Assembly (NCBI GenBank): GCA_015345905.1
Contig: JADDTR010000027.1
Coordinates: forward strand, 1,417 to 65,416
DNA from: Aotearoamyces nothofagi
Lineage: Eukaryota; Ascomycota; Leotiomycetes; Leotiales; Tympanidaceae
Reading direction: 5' to 3'
DNA length: 64,000 nucleotides
Positions 55,957-64,000 of the stretch are shown piece after piece; position 1 is the first letter of the stretch; every line of letters begins with the position of its first letter. Both the position numbers and the translations under genes were made by a program. The notes beneath the pieces are model-generated. The model saw only the letters and a program-made list of their open reading frames with translations, was not told the DNA's origin and searched no databases.

Positions 55957-56655
55957 GATAGGAAACAATCGGTGGTGTCTCAACAGTATATTGACACTCA
56001 TGTCAATGTTTATAATAAGGAGGCTAGAGTCTTCTATCTTTTTGGCCGAGAATTTTTTGTACTCGTACTCATAGCGCGTTAAGAGATGGGAGTTGATCTC
56101 CCTGGATCCTTGAATGAAATCGATTTGCGGTATTCACATCTGCCATTTCACGAATACAAGCAACAAACGAAGCATCATCCTAGCAAAATAATATAAGAGG
56201 TCTGGATATCTATGTCGTCCTGATATTCTTTGGGGTTTAAGCACGATCACGCACAGTAAATTAGAGAAAACTCCTTGGCTCCATGAATCGTGTAATATCG
56301 CTTGAAGAGCCCTCAGGCGTGCCCTTCCCGAAAATGAGGCGTCCAATACAACACCTTCATAAGCGGTGCGCATATCCCCCCTCCAATTATTGCACCTCGG
56401 TAACAGCGGCAGGTTAGTCAACAAGCGTCGTTCTATCTATACTTCTATAACATCTCTGACCACATTCCAGATTGCGTCGAAAGCATGTAGAGAAGAAGTA
56501 TACAACTGTCACCGGCCCTTTTCTTTCTTATTCTGCCATCTCTGTATGGTTAGCGCTGGGGGCGAACAAATCATAAACACCGAGGACTACTACGCATGGA
56601 ACGAAGAAGAGCATGAATTGTCCCGACTGTATCGGGTCGAGCAATTGACGAAGCG
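55957..56655. other. Intergenic
   Basis: Spacer between MVP1 and the thioesterase gene. No coding or structural feature was recognised. Confidence 0.5.
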
Positions 56656-58008
56656 ATGGCATCTCGGACGTCCTTCGTGGAGCTGATGGCTCTGGAAACC
56701 ATCGATGCAGGAGCGGGCATTTATCAGAGCAAGACTCCTGCTTGGAGTCCGAGTGGGATAGGGAGTGCGTTTGGCGGGCATGTATATGCGCAGGCGGCTT
56801 GGGCGGCGAGTCAGACTGTGGGGGAGGGCATGGTTGTTCATGTATGTTGTGTCTTGCCTTGTATATCTCTTCATGCTGTTCTTCTTTTCCTAATTTTACT
56901 CTTCTGTCGGACATACCGGGGGAAGATTTCCCTTGCACGACTGCACGAGACGAAGGGAATAGAGCGCGACCTTTTGAAATACGAACGAACGAGGCTAATC
57001 ACGTGACCAGAACGTCTTCGGCTTCTTCACCCTCCCGGGCCTCACCGACCGGCCCTTCATCTACGCCGTTTCCAGACCGAGCGAGGGACGGTCCTACTGC
57101 ACGCGCTCGGTATCCGTACGCCAACCTCTGGAGCCCGAGCCCGGCTTCTCTCTCGAGCCCGTCCCTGCCTCGGCGGCCCAGGACCCGAGCCCTGGGAAGG
57201 GGCAAGCGAGGGAGAGGGAGCTGGGGGGGATATGCTTCACGTGCACCTGCTCTTTCAAGGTCGACGAGCCGCCCGGCGTGACCCATCAGGAGAGCACGAA
57301 TATCAAGGAGGAATACGCAAGCGTCTTGGGCGGGAAGAAGCCGTGGGATCACCCCTACGCGCCGCGCATCGATGCGCCCTGGTAGTCATCCCCTCCTCCC
57401 CCCCGCGTGATCAAAAACGCACAACACGCGCACACAACTAACACGACGGCATGAGCAGGTACTGGGCCAGCTCCCTCGCCAACCCGGCGCCCGAGACCTC
57501 TCCCGGCGTCGACGTGCGCAAGGTCGACATGTCGGCCTACAACACGGCGTCCGCCTCGCCGAGCGCCTACCGCCAGCTCTCCCTCTACAGCCCCGTGGCC
57601 GCGCTGCCCGCCGCGCAGCCCAACCTGCACGCCGCCGCGCACCTGTACGCCAGCGACCGCAACAGCCTGTTCCTGGTCAGCAACGCGCTGGGCTTCGGCG
57701 ACGCCGTCCGGAAGATGGGCAGCCTGAGCCACTCGGTCGTCTTTCACGTCGCCAGCCGCGGCTTGCTGTTCCCCCATCCCCATCCCAACCCCCAACCCCC
57801 CAACCACACCCGCCCTCGCGACGCAGCCGCCGCCGCCGAGTCGGCCTGGTTCGTCCAGGAGGCCCGCGCCCCGCGCGCCGAGGGCGGCCGCGGCCTGCAC
57901 CAGAGCCGCATCTGGGACTGCGCCGGCGTGCACGTGGCCACGACGTGGCAGGACGGCATGGTGCGGCGCGCCGCCGACCGGACCGCGCCGCTGAGGGCTA
58001 AGCTGTAG
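56656..58008 (+). CDS. Acyl-CoA thioesterase, TesB/ACOT8-like
   Basis: Predicted hydrolase of acyl-CoA to fatty acid and CoA, double hot-dog fold. Three exons: 56656-56841, 57011-57381 and 57459-58008, about 368 residues, starting MASRTSFVELM. The N-terminal hot dog has WSPSGIGSAFGGHVYAQAAW, and exon 2 begins NVFGFFTLPGLTDRPFIYAV with SRPSEGRSYCTRSVSVRQ. The C-terminal hot dog has YWASSLANPAPE, HLYASDRNSLFLVSNALG and SLSHSVVFHV, then WFVQEARAPRAEGGRGLHQS and GVHVATTWQDGMVR. Between FHV and WFVQE lies an extra stretch rich in His, Pro, Asn and Ala that has no counterpart in the family and may be an insertion or an unspliced in-frame intron. The end is AKL, a peroxisomal PTS1-like tripeptide, fitting a peroxisomal role. 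Exons 2 and 3 are much more GC-rich than neighbouring genes. Confidence 0.88.
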
Positions 58009-58560
58009 TCTGTATTGTTGACGCGGGGGGCGGGGGGAGGGGGGGAGGGGAGGGGGAGGGAGGGGGTGGGGATTAGGGTTAGGGGGAGGGAGGGGGGGAG
58101 AGAGAGACAGGGAGAGAGAGGGGGGAGAGATACGCATATATAGATACGCTACACCACGCAACGCAACGCATAGTAATACAAAGCTCTAAAACCACCCCAC
58201 CCTCGTAATCATCATCACCATCATCACCATCATCACCATCAATCTACAAATAGATCTACAGATATCTCTACAGCAGCCCTCGCTCCCAACCCAGATAGCA
58301 GTGCCGTGCCGCTTTAGTGTTTTACACAGAGTTTGGCCCAGCTGGTTTGGTTTGGCTGGGTCGACTGATTGGATTGGATTCGATTCGATCTGATTGGATT
58401 CGATCTGGAATATCTGAATAGATATATATTTATATAGCTGTATATCTGAATATCTACACATCTACAGTATACGACATGCCACACCGACATGACCATCTGC
58501 CAGCCCGCGCTCTCGACGCCCCAGCAGGCACCAGGTCTCATGAATAAGGCCACCCCGTCC
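58009..58560. other. Convergent intergenic region with G-rich and GAT-rich tracts
   Basis: A G-rich tract at about 58024-58130, an ATCATCACC microsatellite at about 58206-58240, and ATTGGATTCGATCTG repeats at about 58368-58412. No gene. Confidence 0.6.
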
Positions 58561-60069
58561 TCACAGCTTGGAGAAGACCGAGCCGACCGCGCCACCCATC
58601 TCCACGAGCGTGCTCTTGGTGCGGAGCCAGGCCTCGATGCCCTTGCGGCCGTTCTCGACGCCGACGCCGCTGCCCTTCCAGCCGCCCACGCTCATCGCGG
58701 CGGGGCTCTCGCCCCACGTGTTGATCCAGGTGATGCCCGCGTCGAGGGCGGCCACGACGCCGTGGCAGGCGCTGACGTCGGAGCCGAAGACGCCGGCCGC
58801 GAGCCCGAGGGGCGTGGCGTTGGCCCGCGCGATGGCCTCGGGGAGGCTGGCGTAGGGGAGGATGCAGAGGACGGGCCCGAAGATCTCGGCCGTCGCGATG
58901 AGCATCGTGTCCGTGCAGTCGGTGAAGACGGTGGGGGCGATCCAGAACCCGCCTTCGGTGCCGGGGGCCAGGTTGGTGGGCTTGTCGGCGCCGCCCGACA
59001 GGAGCGTGGCTCGGTCGACTTGGATGCCGTGCCTGATGTAGCCCAGGACCTTCTGGTGGTGGAGTGAGGAGACGAGGGGCCCGAAGTTGGTCGCCATGTC
59101 CATCGAGTCGCCGGGTCGGATGAGCTTCATCTTCGCCAGTAGACACTTCTCGAACGCATCTTTCAGGCTCCGAGGCACGAACACCCGGGTTCCGTTTGTG
59201 CAGACTTGGCCGCTGGAGTAGAAATTCGCCATCATTGCCCCGTCGACTGCCGACTCTATATCCGCGTCTTCGAGAACAATAAGCGGTGATTTGCCGCCCA
59301 GTTCCATTGTGACGTATTTCATGCCGCCCGCAGCACTCGCGGCCACCTTCTGGCCCGTGGAAACCTGTCCCGTAAAGGAGACCTTTGAGATTCCAGGATG
59401 GGCTGTCAGGTATCCTCCAACATCGCCTGCACCCTGTACGATGTTGAAGACGCCATCGGGCAGGCCAGCTTCGGTGAGGATGGATGCGAGGATGTCTCCG
59501 TGCAGCGGCGTCACTTCGCTCGGCTTGTAGACCATGGTATTGCCCGCCGCCAGACAAGGCGCAGTCTTCCACAGGGCAATCTGCAGTGGGTAATTCCACG
59601 CCCCAATGCCTACACACACGCCAAGTGCCTGTCTCGTTGTGTATACCCAGGCATCCGGCCGCAGCTGCACCGTCTCGCCAGCGAGTCCTCCTCCCCCCAC
59701 GAAATTCGCATAGTATTCCAGCACATCAGCACCGGTCGTGACATCCACAGCCGACGTCTCCGAGAAGGGTTTGCCGGTATCGTGAGTCTCGACCTTGGCG
59801 ATCTCATCGTTCCGCTCCCGGAGGATCTGTACCGCCTTCAACAGGATCCGCGATCGCACGACCGGAGGCGTTGTCGACCAGCTCTGGAACGCGCTTTGTG
59901 CCGAGGAGACGGCGGCGTCGATATCGGAGTGCGATGCTACATGGATGTCTGCCAATGGCTTGGCTGTTGTAGGGTCGATGCTTTGGAAGGTTTTCCCAGA
60001 TGTTGCTTTCTGGATCTTGCCGTCGTAATATAGGTGCCGCGCAGAGTATGGCAGTGACGATTCTGACAT
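58561..60069 (-). CDS. Betaine aldehyde dehydrogenase
   Basis: NAD(P)-dependent oxidation of betaine aldehyde to glycine betaine, or of a related amino-aldehyde. Intronless, about 502 residues from the ATG at 60069 (MSESSLPYSAR). The frame is open further upstream but with Ser/His-rich text unlike the family, so the internal start is preferred. The ALDH core is complete: GAWNYPLQI, KPSEVTPL, FTGQVSTGQ, catalytic Glu in MELGGKSP (near 255), catalytic Cys in SGQVCTNG (near 289), and EIFGPVLCI. The C-terminus (SPAAMSVGGWKGSGVGVENG) and the ending FSKL resemble fungal and plant betaine aldehyde dehydrogenases. The SKL end is a peroxisomal targeting signal. The 3' half of the gene is strikingly GC-rich in third positions and the 5' half less so. 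No choline oxidase or dehydrogenase is adjacent. Confidence 0.9.
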   Translation of the reverse strand: MSESSLPYSARHLYYDGKIQKATSGKTFQSIDPTTAKPLADIHVASHSDIDAAVSSAQSAFQSWSTTPPVVRSRILLKAVQILRERNDEIAKVETHDTGKPFSETSAVDVTTGADVLEYYANFVGGGGLAGETVQLRPDAWVYTTRQALGVCVGIGAWNYPLQIALWKTAPCLAAGNTMVYKPSEVTPLHGDILASILTEAGLPDGVFNIVQGAGDVGGYLTAHPGISKVSFTGQVSTGQKVAASAAGGMKYVTMELGGKSPLIVLEDADIESAVDGAMMANFYSSGQVCTNGTRVFVPRSLKDAFEKCLLAKMKLIRPGDSMDMATNFGPLVSSLHHQKVLGYIRHGIQVDRATLLSGGADKPTNLAPGTEGGFWIAPTVFTDCTDTMLIATAEIFGPVLCILPYASLPEAIARANATPLGLAAGVFGSDVSACHGVVAALDAGITWINTWGESPAAMSVGGWKGSGVGVENGRKGIEAWLRTKSTLVEMGGAVGSVFSKL

Positions 60070-60454
60070 GCTGAACGATGTTGAAGACGGTGTCAAGACG
60101 GTGTGAAGAATTGACGGTGTCGAGCAGAGGTGGCGTGGAGAATTGAGTGTGGAGGAGAGATGTCGTGAAGCAGAGATGTCGTGAAGAATAGACGCCGCGA
60201 GGAACAGACAGCGTTCAGAACAAACAGACACGGCGCGACGCAAGTAAAATAAATCAATCCACAGTACTCTGTAGATATCCTAACTCTCTTCTATCTCCTC
60301 TTCCCTCTCCTCCGAATATATAAAAGGCCTTATCCAGCTCTATCTTACCTTACTCTAACTCTAACCCAACCCAGCAATCAGCCCAAATAAACATAATCCG
60401 TACTACTCTTATCGGTTTACTAATCCCTATTAGTCTAAGACAGACCTATCTTGT

Positions 60455-61147
60455 CCCCGATCTCTACAAGAGCCCAAAAACCTCAACCAGGCTGAGTGAT
60501 ACCGATTAGGTCCATTGATCCTTTCATTAAATCCTATTGATCCCTTCTCTCTTCTTTACAATCTTCGGGTAAACTTTTTTTTAGAAGGGGGAGGAGGGGG
60601 GGAGGACTATCTCCGATCTCTATAAGCCCAAAAAACTTCACCCGAGCTGAGTGATATCGACCGATTAGATCTATTGATCCTTTCATTAAATCCTATCGAT
60701 CCTATTACTCCTCTTCCTATAATCCCTTCTCTCTTTTCTTCTTTCTACAATTCTATCCTTCTCCTCTTCTTTCTATAATCCTATTCTATCTCTCTCCTTC
60801 TCTTATCCCTCTTCTTCTCTTCCTATAATCCTATCCCTCCCCTTTCTACAATCCCATCTCTCCCCTTCTCTTCCCTCCTCTTCCTCTTATCCTATCTCCC
60901 CTTCCCTCTTCTCTTATCCTATCTCTCCTCTCCTCTTCCCTTATCCCTCCTCTCCTCTTCCTATAATCCCTTCTATCCTATCTCTCCTCTTCTTTTATCC
61001 TATCTCCAATCCCCGATCTCTACAAAAACCTCCAAAAACCCTCAATCAAACTAAACGATCCCTTCACTCCCCTTTCCTATAATCCCATCTCTCCTCTTTA
61101 CAAATCTTCAGGTGAACTCTTTCTTTTGGGAGGGGGACTACACGGGG
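60455..61147 (+). repeat. Three diverged copies of a roughly 150-bp unit
   Basis: Copies at 60455-60610, 60611-about 60730 and 61011-61147 each begin CCGATCTCTAyAA, then AAAAACCTCA-type words and a GATCC(C/T)TTC word. The first and third end with a TTTACAATCTTCGGGTAAACT-like block and a G-rich stretch (GGGAGG). The middle copy lacks that end and runs into CT-rich expansion. Confidence 0.65.
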
Positions 61148-61263
61148 GCTGAGATCTAATCGGGGAAACATTAACCCTTCTCGGCAATTTTATTTTTATT
61201 TTATTTTTGGGAAAGTAAGCCTCGGGAAAAAGCATGGACCATACGTCATCCAGTCACATGAGA

Positions 61264-61317
61264 GTAATCCGGTAATCGTAATCCGATAATCCGATAATCC
61301 GATAACCGCCGGATTAT
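61264..61317 (+). repeat. AATCCGAT tandem repeat ending in a hairpin
   Basis: Four to five 8-bp AATCCGAT-type units lie in tandem. The last unit and the following CGGATTA (TAATCCG..CGGATTA) form a 7-bp inverted repeat. Confidence 0.75.
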
Positions 61318-61767
61318 GTATCAACCGGACAGCCCTGGATCAAGCTACCGGCTGTCTATCAAAAGTTATCAAAAACTGCAATTAATGTCACAATTCGAAA
61401 ATGCTCAGTTTGTAGGAATCATCTCTGCATTAATTGTACAAGGGTCAGCTAACTATGGCATGCTCTACGCTCTAGTTGCGACCCAGACCTCTTTGGAGAT
61501 CAAAACAAGCTCTATCCGAGCAACTCCTTTCCTTAGCTATACCATGCCGTCCATGGCTAGCAAGATGCAGATGCTAAACCAGCAATCGATCCATATCGAT
61601 GCTATCTGATGTGATCCCAAACTCCAACGCAATGCTGATAAATGTACCGGTTGATATACCCCTTTTATCTGAACCATCAGAAGACCGTTTGGGTATTATG
61701 AAGAAATTGGGCGAATGCAATGCAATCTGTTCACCCGCTATTGCTCGTAGAACTATTGGTCAAAAAT

Positions 61768-63800
61768 TTAACCATTGAAATTTGGCTGTGGGAGGGAGGG
61801 CCAGTGCTGATAGCCCGGGTTCGGAACATAATCAGGGACAATGCCAGATCGATAATCGTTCCTCTTGCCAAGCGGTTGATAGTGCATCTGATTAGTGCTG
61901 GTCGGGAAGCCTCGCATTGGTGCAGGTGGTGGAGGATACAAGAGTGTATGAGGAAGTCTTACGGGCTTATATGGAGAAGTACGTTGCTGTAAGAAGATGG
62001 ATGGCGAGTTGTTGTGATTGTAGGCCGAGAAGTTTGCGGAAATAGGGGAAGAGTTCAGTGACAGCAAATCCTGGACTGATCCGGGACTCTGTCGCCGCGA
62101 AGGCGTGGAATAAGTTGCCTCGTGTATGCTGTGGGAACCAGACTGTACAGTCCCGGTAGGTGTCAAGGTCATCTGCGGCTGTGGCGTGTAGGAGGGAGTC
62201 GTGGGGTACACGGTGGACATTGCTCTTCCGCTCAATGGAGGCAATGTCGGCAAATTGAGCGGGAATGTAGGATATCCCATTGCTTGAGAAGTGGAAATTG
62301 TCAGATTTGGAACCGGAAGCCTAGGGAGGTTCTGTCTGGGCAGATTAAGAGGATTTGTAAGTTGTGATGACGTGGCAGCACGACTCATTCGCTTGGCAGG
62401 AGGTTCATCAGACCCCTCGTCGTAGCTCCGCTTCCTGGCATTTGCGTACAGGCTAAATTCTGGGATTGCATCTGGTATCGGGGGAAGTTGAGAGAGTGCA
62501 GCAGATGTGTAGGGTGCTGCCCATTGTTGGTTGTAGTTATAAGCCGAGGAATTAGCTGGGTATGCCGCCAGAGCGGACGGAGAGGCTTCGATGGACACTG
62601 GTGGCGATGGAAGTATAGTCGGATGCATCAAGGTAACTGGGGAAGGCAGAGCAAGCGGTTCCTTTACAGCCTTGTCGAAATAATTCGAGAATTTTCCAAG
62701 TTTGACCTGCCATGCCTCCCATTGTTCGGCAGAAGCCAGGAGACTATACCTCATGTTGCTGAGGAATTCCACCTCCATGACGTGGATTTCGGTGACGGAT
62801 ATTCCAGATACCTCGGCCCAGGTCTTATTCGTATAGGTGTTATCGTCAAGGACTAATTGCAGTCAGCCACCGCCCGATAGAATCCACAGCAAACAAAAAC
62901 TCACATTTGTTCCCAAGCATCAAGGCCACAGTCAGCAACCTGTATTCACTTCCGGCCTTTCCCTTGACAGTTGGATTCAAAGTCTTCAATCTGTATATGA
63001 ATAGTAGGGCCAGTAAGATCACATTTGGTGTAACCTGCGTTGTTGTGAGGATCGTAACCACCCATTTTCGAAAGGAGACAGTTGGGATGGCGTCTGGAAC
63101 TGGCCGTTTGACGGGTGAAAGTTTATTACTCCAGTTTTCGGCTCGTGTGAGGGTTTCTGTCGATTCGAACCAAAAGAGACAAGTAATCTGGAAAATATTA
63201 GTACAGACTTGGTGAAAGCAACACTGACATGCATACCTGAGCTGCAAACTCCCCGAGACTACCTCCGCTACTATTCACCGACGCAGGGATTTGGAGGTTC
63301 GGTGATATCGCAAACTTTTCTTCCTCGGGCGGTGCAAGAGTGACCTTTTTGACCTCTCCTGGACTCTGTGCCCGACTATATGGCGGATTCGCTACAATAT
63401 TGGAAATGCTCGTCGGTTTTGTGGGCTGGCTTGTCTGGGGGTGGCAGGAGTACGATGCCATAGAAGGGAACGTATCGTCTGGACGAGGTCCATAGTTGCG
63501 GTAGGGCGTAGGATGATATGCCGCGGTGTTCATGTCGTCTTCTGGCGGTGTTCGCAGCCCACCGCTGATGGGAGCCTCTTGACAAGGCCGGGTGAGGTCC
63601 AAACAATTGTATGGTGGAGTCGACCTGGGTTGTAAGATATCCCTTGGGGGTTCCGTGTGCTGGTATTCTTGGAACGCTGAACTTGGGTCCTGCCGTGGCC
63701 AGCCAGTCTGGAAATATACCGAGGGGTCTGGATCGTAGAGTGATCGTGTATGGGGTAGAAGGGGGTCGAGAGAGGCCGTTGATGCTAGAGCTCGATGCAT
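61768..63800 (-). CDS. CLG1: Clg1/Pho80-family cyclin
   Basis: Putative cyclin partner of a Pho85-type kinase. Three exons: 63800-63237, 63187-62905 and 62852-61768, about 643 residues. The first 185 residues are Pro/Ser/Thr/Tyr-rich and disordered. The cyclin core spans exons 1-3 (about 175-315): LGEFAAQ / ITCLFWFESTE, VSFRKWVVTILTTTQVTPNV, LLALLFIYRLKTLNPTVKG and EYRLLTVALMLGNKF. It ends LDDNTYTNKTWAEVSGISVT / EIHVMEVEFLSNMRYSLL. The KFLDDNTYTNKTWAEVSGI block is diagnostic for Pho80/Pcl cyclins. The C-terminal half is again Pro/Ser/Tyr-rich with a short basic motif (PPAKRMSR). The long disordered flanks point to Clg1 rather than Pho80. The second intron has donor GTGAGT and joins in the middle of a Phe codon. 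Confidence 0.88.
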
Positions 63801-64000
63801 TGAGAAGGAGTCGATTGCAGGGCCAGAATAGACAATGGGAGACAGTATGAGCGCAACGGCTCAATTGCAGAGTGATGGTCGTTATCAGCGTATTCGAATT
63901 AGCAGACCCTAGAAACATCCACCTGGTCCTCGAACCCTTGGCAGCTAGAAGGCGTCCTGGCGTAGGATTATATCATCGTGTAGCCCGGAGTCTATGTGCT
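63801..64000. other. Upstream flank of the cyclin gene
   Basis: Left end of its promoter or leader, cut by the window edge. No feature recognised. Confidence 0.4.

Larger units (their letters stand above)
60070..61767. other. Gene-free, pyrimidine-rich repeat tract
   Basis: 1.7 kb with no gene. The left part repeats short words of the BADH leader (GAATTGA, GAGATGTCGTGAA). From 60.28 to 61.10 kb the plus strand is almost all pyrimidine, with CTCTTC and CTATAATCC words. Three copies of a longer unit are embedded and listed separately. A 97-codon open frame at 61316-61609 matches nothing. Confidence 0.6.

Noticed and set aside
58072-58085. Telomere-like word ATTAGGGTTAGGGG
   Set aside because: Barely two units inside a long G-rich tract between two ordinary genes; not evidence of a chromosome end or internal telomere array.
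58561-60243. Upstream start for the aldehyde dehydrogenase (extra 58 codons)
   Set aside because: The extra text is Ser/His/Leu repeats from a repetitive leader and does not resemble a targeting peptide conserved in the family. The ATG at 60069 gives the normal N-terminus.
61316-61609. 97-codon open frame beginning MYQPDSPGSS
   Set aside because: No domain, no conserved-looking motif, and it lies in the 3' flank of the cyclin gene next to repeats. Too little to call a gene.

Overview
The window is nuclear DNA from a filamentous ascomycete (Pezizomycotina). The evidence is dense protein genes with short introns (mostly about 45-75 nt) carrying GT..AG ends and CTRAC-like branch sites, together with families typical of that group: a C2H2 plus fungal-specific transcription factor, a WSC-domain GPI protein, a CAP10-type glycosyltransferase, a Clg1-type cyclin and a modin-like protein. 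Class level (perhaps Leotiomycetes) is a guess. Coordinates below were spliced by hand by matching reading phase and family conservation.

Layout. 0.6-20 kb is compact and rich in chromosome-maintenance genes: a rhomboid protease (-), the DNA polymerase delta catalytic subunit (+), a small RING protein (+), the urease accessory protein UreD (-), the cohesin subunit Scc3/Psc3 (+), importin alpha (-) and the telomere protein Pot1 (+). 20-33.6 kb holds a modin-like membrane protein (-), ribosomal protein eS19 (-), an unusual alpha/beta hydrolase fused to an RNA-triphosphatase-like cysteine phosphatase (+), a C2H2 zinc-finger protein (-), the palmitoyltransferase Pfa3 (+) and a WSC-domain wall protein (-).

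33.6-49.6 kb is very different. One large C2H2 transcription factor (43.4-47.0 kb) sits between about 9.8 kb of upstream and 2.6 kb of downstream sequence with no recognisable gene and dozens of short tandem repeats. A GC-rich imperfect fold-back element lies at 35.35-35.50 kb. 49.6-64 kb returns to ordinary genes: a GT90 glycosyltransferase (-), mitochondrial ribosomal protein uL15m (+), sorting nexin Mvp1 (+), an acyl-CoA thioesterase (+), betaine aldehyde dehydrogenase (-), a 1.7 kb pyrimidine-rich repeat tract and a Clg1-like cyclin (-). The thioesterase and aldehyde dehydrogenase are markedly more GC-rich than the rest.

The genes do not form a metabolic cluster. The one shared theme is S-phase and chromosome biology (POL3, SCC3, POT1), and their upstream regions carry ACGCG-type (MBF-like) sites. 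I saw no intact transposon, retroelement or CRISPR array. The most distinctive items are the hydrolase-phosphatase fusion and the repeat-filled territory around the transcription factor.
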